Part shown: positions 17,201 to 29,700 of the stretch, piece after piece
Position numbering within the stretch: the stretch's first letter is position 1
How the letters are laid out: the number at the start of each line of letters is the position of its first letter
NCBI GenBank assembly: GCA_000310025.1
Contig: FN649743.1
Span: forward strand, 1,184,474-1,248,473
Reading direction: 5' to 3'
Origin: Ectocarpus siliculosus
Taxonomy: Eukaryota > Sar > Phaeophyceae > Ectocarpales > Ectocarpaceae
DNA: 64,000 nucleotides
Notes under the pieces: model-generated
Told to the model about the DNA's origin: nothing
What the model saw: the letters and a program-made list of their open reading frames with translations, nothing else
The model's database searches: none
Position numbers and translations under genes: made by a program

Positions 17201-20200
17201 CTCTGTACGGGTAAAAAAAATCGTTGCCCGGGGTGTAGCGGAAGATGGACGGAGGTGGACACGCACACGATGTTCGCATCGTGAAAGTTATCGGCGATTG
17301 AATGAAAGGCGTGTCTAGAGGGCCCGCGATGTGCAGCCCAGCGAAAAACGGCATCTTCCACCGCACGGGGAGAACAGGCTGTTGCGATGCGACCCGACCA
17401 CGTACGGAGCATATCGCAAGAAAGAGCGACGGCGTTGAGAGCGACAAGTTTACAACAAAACATACGATATCCCCGGAAGCTGTGTGCAGCACCTCTACTG
17501 TCGATCTAGCTGCAGCCGCTTGCTCCCTGGCAGCATCCAGCTCCCGTTTCATCAATCCTTTGTCGATCGCCCTGTCCCTTTCCTCGTTCTGCTTCTCCAC
17601 CTTAGCTCGCCAGTATTCGAGTTCTTCTTCCTACCGTGCGGACGCATGAACCGTAACACAAACATACATGTGAGCCTCCTTGGCACTAGGGCCTATCCTT
17701 CGTAATGTCGAAATAGTCGAAGGGTAAATCCAAACTCAAATTTATATGCGACGGGTTATCGCGAAGTACTATAAAATGAAGGAGGGGCGTGTAAAAGAAT
17801 TGTGCATCTGTTTCTTACTTTGTTTTGGTGCTGGGGAAGACATATCTGCAGCGTTGTGCAGGTTATGGGTGATATTCCCAATAGAAGAGGGGCAGGACGG
17901 CGCTACCGGATTCGCAAGGCAAAGCAACGGACATCGATCGGTGTGTGCGCAGATGACGTTTTGAGAGCGACCGCCTTCCGTTCACTCGTGCCGATAAGGA
18001 AGAACCCAAGCCACGAGTTGCCATTCAAGCCCAACAAAATATAACGGTGTGATGAAATACCAGGCAGAAGGGAGTGATTGCTGTTACCTTTCGCCTGAGC
18101 CCTTCAGTCAGTTCCAAGACCAACATCTTGTCGCTCTTCTCTGGCGGCGGTGCTTCGACCTCAGGTTCGCCGTTGAAACCCGCAAACGACCCATCAGCGC
18201 TTGCTGCATCCTGTGGTCGGTCAAGATGCTGTCTCCCCACGGGAGCAGCAGCAATCGTAGCAGCACCCACACAATCCCCACGTGCGGGAAAATTAAGCAG
18301 GGGTTGGGGCGCTGATGCGAAGGTTCAGGGGAAGTGCCGCTTAGCGGGCGCCTGTTTTGTGTTACCGTAGGCTTGTGCAACGCAAGGCGACAACGAACTG
18401 TATTGGTCGATTGTGTTCGTTGTAGAGCGCGTCAGTGACGTTGGTACAACTTTACGTTCACCCATACATTGTGTTTGCCTGACGTTTTGGGCTGTCATGA
18501 AACAATAACACATCCTTTTACGTTTCAATCGTGATGATGGAACTCGGTGGAGGCACCACCACCTCGTGATCTATGAGATAGAGATAGAGATAGAGATAGA
18601 CATGCATTACGCATGTGGTGGAACTGTTACACCCACAGGATGCTGCTACTCCTCGAGATAGCATTTATCAGTGCACCTCGTGAGATCTGCTGTTGCCGTC
18701 GCCACCCTCGCTTGTTAGCATGTTTTGTAGGTTTTCCTCCCTCAGTGCGGCAAGCTCTTCTCGCATCTCCGCCTCGCTTGTTTTTGCGCTGTCCAACAGC
18801 TTTCGAAGCTGTGCAAGATGTGTCGAATTGCGAGCATCAGGCGCGTCTTGTTCAGGACCGCTCCCATCCACCGCGAGGTATCTACTACTTCGTACAACTT
18901 TTACTCAAAGCCGCCCACAATCAGTGAAACGACGCGCCTAGTAAGAACACTCACCACGAGGTTCTGAATTAGTTGTTCGAGAAATGTAATTATTCTTCCG
19001 ATATACCCCTGCCTGATATTGATAGGCGGTGCTGAGAGGGGCTCTCTGGCTTGTGGTCGAGGAATCCATCTGCAGCAGTATGTCTCTCTTTCGTGCTCAC
19101 ATCTATACACTGGACCGGTGCAATAAACAACGATTCGCCTGCGGGCCGCAATCACTTACCTTTGCGATCGAACGTTTGCTGTTCTCTTCATGATCCTCGA
19201 AAGCTTTTAACAGCTTGGCGTTCTTATCGTTCGCTTGTTGGAGGTCGGTGTTGAGCGACGCCACCGTCGCTCGCAACTCGTCTGCAGCGGAAGCCTGATG
19301 AGCAAACCAAGGGTTGAATACATCGTGAATACAGAAGCATATATTGGTTAGCAAGAAGTGGGAAACTTAGACTTCCGAAGCGACGCCTTTGCCAATATGA
19401 CAAAGTTTCGAAGCTGTGCGACGACAGGCGACTGCAGCCGAGTGCACCAGGGTCAGTCTTCATTCTGCCACTGCGTGCTTGGCTGACTGCCCAAATAGCT
19501 CAGTTGAGGTATTTTACTGCTGTAAAACCGGGGATTTAGGCACGGATCGAGGAACTGCACCACCGTGCAATTATAAACCAAGAATGAGATGACTTGTTTG
19601 ATTACACCTTTGCACGGGTATCCGAGAGATCGCACGGGGGAGTGGATTTTCTATAGCCTGGCTTCGGCATACCCATGGTGTGCGAAACAAAAGAGCCGTA
19701 AGGCATCACTTACTCCCAGCGCGCTACCGCATCGCGCCAATGCCACAAAGACAACCGAATCTCACCATGCTTTGCCCTTGCAACAAGCAAGCAAGCTCTC
19801 TTCCCATTTGTGTGGTCTACACGACGCAGCAACGTGGGTTCTCTACCGTTTTGTTCCCAACAACCGCCTTCTTCTCCCCCCGATTCCCCGTACCCCGGCC
19901 GAGCCAAGAGCTCTCTATCGCTGTCGATCCCCATCAAATCTACGTTGCTGTCGCCTAGAACAGTCGCTGTAATTTCTTCAGCATCGCACGGATCGGTGAG
20001 CTGGCACGGAAGTATGACAAGAAATGAATCATGAAACGATCGCACGGTGGTGCCTATTCTCCGATTCTTACCGTAGCTGAAGTTCCACGACACTGGCTGT
20101 GCTGTTCACACGCACGAAGCCCTTTGATCCAACCAGAAATACATATTTCACTTACCTGCGTGTCCCTCTCGAATGCCATGGCTTTTGTTTCTTTTGACGC

Positions 20201-23200
20201 CTCCAGCAAGTGGTGCTCCATCTCTTCTACCTGAAGACGAAGCAAGAAACCAACCACCAACGGAGGCAGCATGTTGAGGTTTACTCAAACAAAACCGATC
20301 CGCAGTAAAAACAAATTCCGAAGTCTTGAGAACGGCGTATTGGCTCTTCCCTCAGCCACGACGTGCCAAACTCGAAGTACACTACAAGTAGCATTTGGTA
20401 TACAGTATGTGGCCCAATATAGTAATTTGAATACATAGTAGAACTGGCATCAAAATCTCTTGTCACAACCTCAACATGTACATGAACCCGATATATCGAA
20501 CAGTGGCACTGCCCTGAATAGTGGCATATTCTCCTCTTGCCCCTACATGCCACTATATCGGGCCACCTACTGTATGTATAAGTCTACCAATACGTCGGCC
20601 TCAAGTTTCAGACCATGAAATATTGGGCATAGGATGTTGTGGTGCATTGGTTGCACAGCGACACACCTTTAAGTTGTCGTCTGCGTCTCGCTGTACTTGG
20701 GCCTGCAGTTCCACCACGACGCTTTCCAGATCCGACACCGTCCGGTTGGCCGATCTCACGCGCGATTCTGCTTTGTCTCTCTCTTCCGAGATCTTGGCCA
20801 CTACCTCTGGCCCCGCATTCGCCAGCTTTTCCTTGAGCATCTTTATTTCCTGTTGTGGCAGGGGATGGATGTCGTCGACAACAAGAACAAGTACTTGCCG
20901 TATTGGAGTAGATCGGCACGGTTGGTGGTGAGTGGCGTAGGGTACGGAGATGCAAAGATTCATACCAATTCAGCGGTGGCTTCGGGAAACGGACGTTGAC
21001 GTAACTGTGCCAATCAACACGTGCCTTCTCTCGACAAGTAGACCCTGCGAGCCGCGCGAGAATGGCGATAGAGTCAAATCCCCACGCACAAGCACCCATA
21101 TTGCCCTCTCTCGACATGAGCGGCATGAGGGCCAGTGCGTAAGGAAGCAGCATACGCAAGCGAGTGTAAACAACCCTATGGTAAGATTTGTGACGCTAAG
21201 GCTGATATTCTGGAAGAAGCTACAAGAATCAGGCGAGCTCTGCGGCGTCTTTCCCAAGAGCCAATCCACTTTTGAAAAATCTCTTGGTATACCCACGGAG
21301 GACTCATAACTTTCACGAAACGTGTGACAGGGAATGTTTCGCAACGGTTCGCTCACTCTCAGTAGCATATTATGGATCTCCGAGAATTCCGACGATGCGG
21401 TTTCGGCCTTTGCTCGGTAGGTCTCCACGATGGCTTTACTGTTGCCTAGCGCTTTCCCGCTCTCCATTAGCTCCTCTCGAATGGTCTCGAGCTGACGCCT
21501 AAGCTTGACCACCTCTTTTTCGTCATAGTGGACAATCTGTCGGGGTGCGAACGTGACACAAACGGTCGGGCGATAGAATAAATACTTGATCCTGGTAGCA
21601 GACATTTTTCCAGGGCATGCGTCCTTTCCTTGCTAGAACTGCGACCAAGAACACACAAAACTTCACCAGAAACCGGAATTGCGCAAGAAGTTCGTAGTGC
21701 TCCACAGCATGGGGCGGAGGATATTTTAACGGCATCCTCCTTACAGAAAATGTGCTAGAGGAGGCACACAGTGCCTCATCTGCTGCCACACCTCCATCGT
21801 ACCCCCGCACTCTTCGCAAGGAGATATCTGCAGCGTGTCGCCCGTGGGCGCGAATAACTCGAGAACTGGGCGGAAATCCAGCGAGGGGATTCCTCCCAAA
21901 GCAACATCGTCCGAGTTTTCGGATCCTGCCGCCGATTTTCCTTCCACCTGCTTCCGGCGAAAGGGTAGATTCGTCCATGTAATGTTTTCCACCACGGTTC
22001 ACTGCATATCTATACCACCTAGCTGGTGGCACCGCAACGAAACCTGTGACTTGCTCTCTTTGTCCCATGTGCACTAGCACGCCTGCAAGCACGACGGTCA
22101 AATTACTGAAGATCTGCTGTTTGAAAGATAAGCATTCTACACGGGCCGCCTGAAAAATTAGAAGCTGCAGGAACTGTGCTGGAACGAGAAAACCTGAATA
22201 TGGAAACCCTGCTTGTAACACCAGCTGGTGGCGAACGTGTGCTCTACCCACCTTACTCTGTATTCGTATAGCTACACACATCTGAGGCGCAAATAATTGA
22301 AGCGCAACTGATTAGAACATTTTGTAAATTTGTCATGTCTCGGATATATTGCTCGTCTGTGTTGCATGCGAGAGCCAGTGCTTCGCTTGGGAGCCACCTT
22401 CAACTTGGCACCGTGAGTTTTGTCTTTCAGCGGGGACCATTCTACTGCGTGGTGCAGGGGGCCCATTGAAACGTACCTGGTCCCGCAAATCTCGCTTGAG
22501 ATGCTCAACATCGACGATGTATGCACGCCGGATGGTGTCCAGCGCTTGGGTGCGACGTTTGACGTGTCTTCTCAGTTCGGCGTTCTCTTTCGTCTGGTGG
22601 AGCAGAGGATAGTGCATTGGAGCTGAATGTTTTCCTTGTAAAATTCCGTTCCGATCGAATGGATCCAGATTTGGAACAAATGTTGGAACCGCATATTGTA
22701 TCGAAATTTCTGGGATCAAGTGACAGAGAGAGACCACAACTTCCTTTCGCTCCCGAAAACCTCGTGGAACGCGCGAACACCAGATTCACATTACCCTGCA
22801 ACCCTACATACACATAGAATGTATAGTATACACAAACAGAAAGACCACCCGTTCAACATATAGCCACAACAGTCGATTTGTTCTCACTTGATCACCGCTC
22901 ACACACAGCTTCTGAATCATACATACATGTAGAAAAGTCTACAACACAACGGCCGGGTGAAGAGTGAAACCTGCTACTGGTGATGACCCTCGTGAGAAGC
23001 CAACTCCTTCAAACAGCTGTCAACGGACGTACGCACCAGCTTATCGACGATCTCTTTCTGCTTGTGCAGGGCCTGCGGTTCTGGCGGGGAGGGGAACTCG
23101 TCCAGAGTTTCGACACTGGCACCTCCCAACGAGATGCCATCGTCGCCAACCGCCTGGGTCATCTCGGATCGAGTCTTGATCAAAACAAATAAAAGCAGTA

Positions 23201-23491
23201 GAGACATAGAGACAAGAGTTATCTTCCCAGGTTTGAGGGACCATCTCTTCCATGTCAAAATGGCATAGTAACCAGCCGTACTCGATGTTGGAGTTCGTTC
23301 GCAAGGACATCAACACAGCAGCAATTGTTGGTCTACTCGGCGTATCCCAAAACGACGTCCTGAGATAGATACAGCAGTAGCCTACAACATTTCACAGCAG
23401 TTGCAAGACAAAATACCGTATCGATCCCAACATAGGCGTCCTCATCATAGATACGATCCGCCGCTCGAGATTCTTCCCCTGGCACCGCCAT
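8244..23491 (-). CDS. Large coiled-coil protein with Cys-containing C-terminal tail
   Basis: I do not recognise a named family. It is a chain of about 29 exons. The start is ATG at 23491 (MAVPGEESRAADRIYDEDAY, exon 23491-23417), followed in phase by 23174-22988. Further exons lie near 22586-22477, 21947-21792, 21536-21357, 20849-20667, 20230-20156, 20000-19714, 19294-19160, 18870-18680, 18250-18089, 17630-17470, 17203-17093, 16806-16476, 16103-15869, 15308-15173, 14930-14780, 14360-14126, 13830-13708, 13527-13394, 12920-12793, 12425-12320, 11920-11670, 10997-10901, 10321-10142, 9825-9700, 9018-8920 and 8627-8244. Most exons are heptad-like and rich in E, K, Q, A and L, for example ERARLEEEVASQRDTILDMR and ELQEYCNNLQSQLKSVQESL. 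The last exon follows a strong pyrimidine tract and encodes about 127 residues with SPELTMRQLRRLP, KDPGPLEDMRHK, CDQPVRDCGTTWKQG and GCGPPCGAQSR before the stop. The protein is roughly 1,500 residues. A scaffold or centrosomal/flagellar role is inference from shape only. Several boundaries, and the 22.2-22.0 kb exon, are uncertain. Confidence 0.6.
9051..9169 (+). repeat. Diverged direct repeat copy 1
   Basis: This ~120-bp segment (aaaagctcccgtgcctgaaa ... gattcctgcacgacgaaggc) recurs in diverged form at about 9538-9657, with small indels. Both copies lie in the intron between the 9825-9700 and 9018-8920 exons of the coiled-coil gene, and each abuts a long hairpin. Confidence 0.65.
9173..9237. 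repeat. Long hairpin 1 with tRNA-like A box
   Basis: The left arm gttaagaggcacgatcac pairs perfectly with the right arm gtgatcgtgcctcttaac. The stem extends partly further inwards. The right arm contains tggtctagtgg (9210-9220), which fits the polymerase III A-box consensus, followed by a possible 4-bp D-stem. A weak B-box-like gagttcgaatt follows at about 9253-9263. It does not fold as a good complete tRNA, so a tRNA-derived repeat is the likelier reading. Confidence 0.55.
9460..9537. repeat. Long hairpin 2, related to hairpin 1
   Basis: Arms gttacgaagcacgatgtcca and the complement of ggtcatcgtgcttctttaac form a second stem of about 30 bp with a few mismatches. Sequence and layout resemble the hairpin at 9173-9237 (shared agcacgat/atcgtgc core and actagt/ccactaa motifs), so the two are diverged copies of one element. 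Confidence 0.6.
9538..9657 (+). repeat. Diverged direct repeat copy 2
   Basis: Second copy of the 9051-9169 repeat, recognisable by gaaagctcccgtgcctgaaa and cgaaagattcctgtacgaag. It follows hairpin 2 directly, whereas copy 1 precedes hairpin 1, giving the order repeat-hairpin-spacer-hairpin-repeat. Confidence 0.65.
18575..18600. repeat. Microsatellite (gagata)n
   Basis: About four perfect copies of a 6-bp gagata unit lie in an intron of the coiled-coil gene. Confidence 0.85.
20402..20573. mobile_element. MITE-like element with 21-bp terminal inverted repeats
   Basis: The left end (cagtatgtggcccaatatag) and the inverted right end (ctatatcgggccacctactg) are the same apart from two mismatches. 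The element is about 172 bp, is flanked by TA on both sides and has no ORF. TA target duplications and ends starting CAGT are typical of Tc1/mariner-pogo-type non-autonomous elements. The assignment to that superfamily is inference. It sits in an intron of the coiled-coil gene. An inner pair (cccgatata...gtggca / tgccactatatcggg) suggests nested or rearranged ends. Confidence 0.6.
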
Positions 23492-23580
23492 GTAAGTGTG
23501 GATGTGTGGACGTGTCAACCCCGACCCCAAGGAGGAGCAGCACGCACGCTGGCACGCGGCGGAATTGAGGAAGTGAACCG

Positions 23581-23608
23581 ATTGGAGTGCCGCTTCGGGT
23601 GAAATTGG
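23581..23608 (-). promoter_or_regulatory. Paired CCAAT boxes upstream of the coiled-coil gene
   Basis: Two attgg pentamers on the plus strand (23581-23585 and 23604-23608) read as CCAAT on the minus strand. They lie about 90-117 bp upstream of the predicted ATG at 23491, which is the usual distance for an NF-Y-type CCAAT box. This supports that start, but the site is a motif match only. Confidence 0.35.
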
Positions 23609-26441
23609 CGGAGCAATAAAAAAGATCGTCCATATGTCCATGAAACCATGCCTACACACCCTGCACTTCTACGCTTGCGTAGTGCTTGTGCACAGAACCT
23701 TTGTGGGTTGCTTGACTTGCAACGAACCGGAGTATTTGTTATGTTGCGTATACACGTGCGCGCACAGAATTTCCACCAAAGGGTGCGATGATGCGCATGG
23801 ATTCCAGCCGCTCATCTGGTTGGTCACCAGACGTGGACGTAGGTGCCGCTTTCCTGTCGCCCAACGCCCAACGCAGAATGATCTTGAATGCGCAACAAAA
23901 AGTCTTATGGTATATTTATGGGATCCTCACCTGCACCTAATTTTATTTCTGTGTTTTTCTGTATATTTAAAAAAAAAATGACTTGTCAATACTGTAGGCT
24001 CTGCGAATGTACCGGAATTCGTCGAACCGACCGCAAACAGATTGCGACACCTATCGTGATGCGTTGTCTCTCACCATAATGCACGTGCTGTCTTGCGCGT
24101 TTCCATAGCCGTACAGTGTCGTCTAGTCGAGAGTACTACCTAGAAGTTGTAGCAGTAGCTTCACGAGTGAAAGTGAAACAGCACGAATGTACATCGCTAT
24201 TGGCTCACTCGTGTCTAGATTGCGTCACCGGTTGGTCCAAAACGTCGTGGAGAGAGAACGAAGGCCAAACAAAGTGAAACCTACCACGACGACACCACCA
24301 CTACAACAACTGACTGCATGCGTCCAAACAAGGAAGAGAGTCGGTCCGGTCAGTTTTTTGTACCGAGAATCTTTGTTATGTGGTTGGTATACATAAATCG
24401 GGTAAATGGGTTGGATTGGATTGTAGGTACTGCGCGTGCACCTCTCGGCTGCTAACTACTAAAAGCGTGTGTGACCAAGCGTCAGGAGCCAAATGTGTCT
24501 TCATATGCATAGCTCCAATCTTGGAGTCGTTCTGAAATGTATGTATAAGAGTAAGCACTTCGAAGTGTTTCAATAAAAAAAATGTTCATCCAATTCAATT
24601 TTGTGGCAAGAGAGCAGCACGTATGCATACATTGTACCGAGTCGGCCTTTTGGCTGTCATCTCTCATTTGTTTTTGCAGAAAGAAGACCAACTCATCTCT
24701 ACACGGAGCCCTCAACTACTGTGAGAGAGCTTGGGGTCTGGAGTGTGGTGGCCATGACCTGCCACCGGAGGTTGACTATTGCCTTTGGTGAAATGTGGCG
24801 AGGAATGACAAACAGGACCGAGCGAACTCAGTCAAACTAGAGTGGGATGGGGAGTCGGGGGAGCCTTCGTGAACTCATTTCCCAACCTCCTGAAGATTCA
24901 AGAACCATTCGCAGCTAGCTGTTGAAAAGAAGAAGATCTTTAGAAGAATAGTGATCTTATATCACACATCTCGCAGAGCTCTAAATATGTAAGTATCTGC
25001 ACTTGCACTGTACTGCATGAATTCACCATATCCTGACCTCCACATCTATCCAAAGGTAAGAGTCCAGCACAACAATTAGCGATTACTACACAGCGTTATA
25101 TTACCTACCTGACAGCTGTGTTTCTACTCTTCCTCCGAGACCATACAATCATAACTCGCCTGTGGGTAACAGGTTCAACAAGAGAATTGGTGCCCATCAT
25201 TTTCACCGGGCTGCTATGCATTCTAGGACGGGTAGGAGAAAGAAAATTGTTTGAACGTTTGGTTGTTTAGGTGTTTGTGGTGTTGAAACAAATCACAAAT
25301 GTGTGCAGGTTTCTGTTTCGTTGAGGTTGTGTGGAAACGCTTTGAGTTGAGACTATTTACATGTCTTTTTTTTCGATTTCATGCCATCTGTAAGTGAAGT
25401 GCAATAGGGTAGTCTGCGACATTGTTCACCGACAGAGAAACACGACTGTACTCGTGCGAATGGAAAGGAACATACTTGCGGCAATAAAAGCGTCAAGCAA
25501 AGGGCGGTCCGGGCATGGGAGTTTGGTCACATAGGTTCCCCGACTTCGTTGTGAACAAGAGCGGATGCAATACACCGGAGTGGCTGACGGCAATGAAAAT
25601 GAGGAGGAAAGCGACTTATCCTCGATCGGGAACAAAAGATAACGCAAGTCCGCACGGGGGAGATGTCCATGCGAATGTCGAACGAGCCCGCCACTCTCGC
25701 CCTTGAACGTGGTCTTCGTGTCCTCAGATGTACTGCCGTTTAGTGTTTGGTGTGCAGTTGTTTCTACGCTGTGGGGGAGGGAACACCCGCTCAGGACTGG
25801 CCGCAGCATGATGCGTAATTAGGTCCTCTCGGCGGGCTAAGGCCCATTGCTTGGTGTTCTTGTACGCGTATGTGATAGGAATCTCCAGTCCGAGTAGCAT
25901 CTTTGCAATGGGTCACTTACAGACGACGTCCGAAACTACCTTGCTTGGCGATTCTGGACGAGAACGCATTACCCCCGCTGGAGCAACAAGAGCGTGCTGA
26001 AATTCCTTCCTTTCACTACTGCGGCCTCGTGGGGCTATGCGCTATTTCACTGAAACATCTCTCTATGCACCTGTAAACCCTACTTCACCTCCTAACGTTT
26101 TGTGTGTGCTATTTTCATCCATGGATCGTCCTCCATGCTATTCATCACTCGCTCTCGTGATTGACATTACGGTCAACGTGAACAGTGATACTTTATGCAA
26201 ATCTCCGCAGGTACAGGACACGGGACAGCTATGTGTCCACACCTAAGCACCACCCGAAGAACTAGAGGCTCTGAACTGCAGTACGTGGTAGCCATATCGT
26301 GTTGTTTGGACACAACAACGCTTTTCACCTGCAAATTTCGACGAGTGTATGTCCTACAGAGGACTGAAAGGAAAAAGAACAATAAAGGGATTACGCCTAA
26401 CACAATCCAAACCGTATCTACCACCAGTGAATAGGGCTAAC
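23609..26441. other. Tandem intergenic region, no gene seen
   Basis: About 2.8 kb separates the 3' end of the p25-alpha/IQ gene from the promoter region of the coiled-coil gene, both on the minus strand. Several ORFs occur, including 127 codons at 25426-25809 minus. None has compositional bias, motif or splice context like the real exons. An A-rich run lies near 23970-23980. I see no RNA gene or transposon ends. Confidence 0.45.
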
Positions 26442-26760
26442 CTATCGCTTTTTCGCCTTCTTTGCGCGGAGCATTTGCTTTTGCTTTTCTAAATCATTGG
26501 TCATTTTCTCGATGTTCGCCATGCCCTTTGGCGGCACAGAGCTTTCCTCGCCGGTGACCGTGTTCCGCCATAGAGGTCTACCAGTAGTCTGCGGCGTGAG
26601 AAACGGTGAAACGCACAAGTGCATGGTAGATCAGGTTCTTCGTCAAGAGCGTGAGAGCAAGACTTGTTCTCGAAGGTTCGATCACTGTTTGTTGCAGATG
26701 CTCAACTAACCTGAAGGTCTTCCTTCCAGCTTCTCGAGCTTAATAATTCTGAGATGATGA
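26442..26760 (-). other. C-terminal degenerate WW module and basic tail
   Basis: Two exons join in phase 0 (donor after DLQ, acceptor before TTG) to give SWKEDLQTTGRPLWRNTVTG followed by EESSVPPKG. The spacing fits a WW domain: first Trp, GR turn, aromatic, Asn, TGE and final PP. The second signature Trp is replaced by Ser/Val, so canonical proline-peptide binding is doubtful. A helical stretch and RAKKAKKR follow, then the stop. The preceding exon (about 26930-26799) ends at a gtgagt donor in matching phase 1. Confidence 0.55.
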
Positions 26761-29700
26761 ACTGTAGGTTCACGAAGGGAGCCCCAAACTCACCCCACGG
26801 CCGACGAGCACACTTCAGACGTACCTCATTCATAACCTCTATCCAGGCCAGGGCTGACTCAGCAGTCTCCGGAGCACCGTCATCGGCTGCAGCTGCTTTA
26901 TTTTCTCCATCCAAATCTCCACTGAGCAAACTGCAGCAATGTAGGAAATATTAGGGATATCGCGTCACGAAGGAAGTTACGGTGCTGTGCTTCCGTCGGG
27001 TGATTTCAATATATAAACATATGCATACGTCGCACCCGTCAGTCAAACCCGTGTACGTACCCCGTATATTGGTTACTGATCGGTCATCAACCGGGATGGG
27101 TCAAATACGTGGAATCATGACCGTTGGTGGTTGATAGAACGGGGGCCATGCAACCCTATGGCGCAAAGCATCAGAGCAATTTCATGCTGAGCTGTATGCC
27201 ACGAGCCAGCCTGGTACTTGAGAGCTCTGCAGCTCTGCGCCATGAGGCGTGGAAATGCCACAGCCGATCACCGCGTCGGCCTAGTGAATACAGGTTGAGG
27301 TGGTCGCGCCGTACGGGTATAATACTTCCTCAATCGTGTGCTGTACGGTATTTTCTCGAGTTGAGCCTTATGAGTGTGATAAAAAGCAGCACGATTATGT
27401 TCCGTGCAGATTGATAACAAGAGCCACGGTGATAATGGAGGGGTTCTGAATCGTAGCTACTTTGGTGGAACGGAACTTGAGCGAACTGGATGTAAAACTA
27501 GAGTCGCCACCTGTTGTCAAGCCCGAACTGAGCGACGTTGAGCTTGAGCTTGAGAGAGCCAACGTGCTCCTCGCTCTTCTTGAGGGTCTTCTTCGCCAGG
27601 GTGTATAGGCGCTTTCGGCGTTTCCTCTTGTAATATTTCGCGGCGTTCCGGAGCATGCGGTTTATGACGTCTTCTTCCAAGACCAAAGTAACCTTGATCA
27701 CAACGAAAGCATAGAAACGGGATGCATGCCGTCGTACAGTTCAGGTACTCTGAATGGTTTGGTTTAGGCTGTTTGATGTCCCTATGGGCAGCGCACGCTG
27801 AGGATGAAACAGCACCAGAGAGTGCAGCCAACCACGATTTTGCCAACGCATCAGAATCTTGACCTGTTAATATCGTTGTTTTGTGTGTGACAAATGTGCG
27901 CCTGTAGATGCTCCTGGAATGAATATAATGTAACAGCTACGTTCGTAATCCCCCCAACATTTCCAAGTACGTGGGGTGGATCTATCACCAGGAGGCTATT
28001 CTTACAATGTTGGGGTGACATGCGCTTGATGGTTGGTTGTACTGTTTGATGAAATAAATTTCACCTGAATGCCGTATTGCACTGCTTGAGAACTCCAGAA
28101 TGCCCTGGATGCGCTGTAACGAGAAAGTTATATGGCAGAGAGGGGCTCGAGATTAGGCGAGGCAATGTGGGAGACAAGTCAAACATGTAGACCGTGATAG
28201 GGGTATATTTCCATTCGCGTCAGTTCCTTGCATCACCGATCATTCTGAAGTCACAAGATCCGAATGCAAGGGCTTCAAAGGTGCAACGTCAACGTCCATC
28301 ACGCTCTTTCGATTCGTTTGACTCACAGTCCTCTTCGGGTGTTTACCCGATAGTCGCTTCTGGCATGAACGTATTTAGAAAATACTTGTTGAACAATAAG
28401 GAACACTCAACATCGTAAAATGCTGCAAGGACCAGCAACCAGCGGTAGCCGCACTCTGTACCTACGAATATTCTCACCCCAAAAGAAGTTTTTGCCTTGG
28501 ATTGAGCACCATCTTGTACAGCAAGACACGCTTGGAGCCCCGCTTGTTCCAAACACGATCCACTCGAATGCGGTCTGCTTCCACGGTTTCCACCTTGAAC
28601 AGCTCGCCTTTAAAGAAGAGAAGAGGAGTATATTCAGCAGCACAACGCGGTAGTCTAGAATCGTGCAGCTACAGCTACAACCAAAATGGTCACTTAGTGG
28701 GACGGTATTCCAACGATGAATGTATTCCTTTGCATTTTTTCTGGAATCTTCAAGGTTATTGAGTTTCGGAAAAATCTTTGGGAGGAGATATTTGCGAAAC
28801 GGGGAAGTTTTCCGACTTCTATTTCGGAAATCTCAAATAAGATTTTTTGCTGGTGGTCGTGGTTTCGATTCCTACGAGAGCTTATGATGAACAAGAATGA
28901 AACTTGATCCAACCCCGTCGTTGCAACAAAGCACAATAAGCCTCAAGCACAATCCGCCTTTGAATAGCGGTATACGTGGAGCACCCCAGAGACACCCGAC
29001 TAATTTCGAGCGCAGCGATTCAAAACGTGAAACCTCGTTGGAATCGTTTTTTCACTGCCGTGATGTAAGTGTCGCAAACGTTTCGAAGGTCGTTTTCGCC
29101 GTGATGATCAAACAGGCAGGGCAATCCCTTACCCTGCACGCGGATGATGTTTTTCGGCTTGAGGAAATCCCCCATGACGTAGGCTGGGTCGGTGTATATG
29201 CAGCGATGCCCCGTTTTCACTGTGTGCCCCCCAGGCAAACGAATCCCCCCTCTCTCGGCTTGGTCCTTGAGTTCGTCGACCGTGCCAAAATCGAAACCTC
29301 GTCTAACGATACCCTGCAGATTCCAGGTATACAGTAGTGGAGGAGTTGACACAGACAGCTTTTCATCTTATGAATTGCGTGGACCGAGCAATCTGCTTTT
29401 GTTTAACATCATTGTCGTTGCCAACGATAGTGGTTCTGACGCTACGCAACCGCGTATGACTGAGATAACACAAGAAGGTTGTCCTCATCCACCACTGGAG
29501 ATTGCTACTGGTAAGCTTAACGTGTGTTCTGGATCCGCAACGCAGTTTAGCCACTTCTTGCGGTACCAAATGTTGTGACAGGCCTACTTTAGTCTTAGCC
29601 CTGGTGTTTTCAGAGTTTGTGTTGGAATTTTTCTTGCCTTTCGCCCGTCCAGCTTCCCCTCCACCCATGCATCATCCTCCCTGTTAAGCGCGATGTATTT

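Noticed and set aside
22974-23174. Stop codon near 22974 as the end of a separate short gene
   Set aside because: The exon links in phase 0 to the ATG exon at 23491 and, using the gtcatc donor at 22987, in phase 1 to the next helical exon. A gene ending after about 90 residues is less likely, though the weak donor leaves some doubt.
25426-25809. 127-codon minus-strand ORF between the two large genes
   Set aside because: There is no motif, repeat, splice context or compositional bias; the length is within what chance gives in this window.
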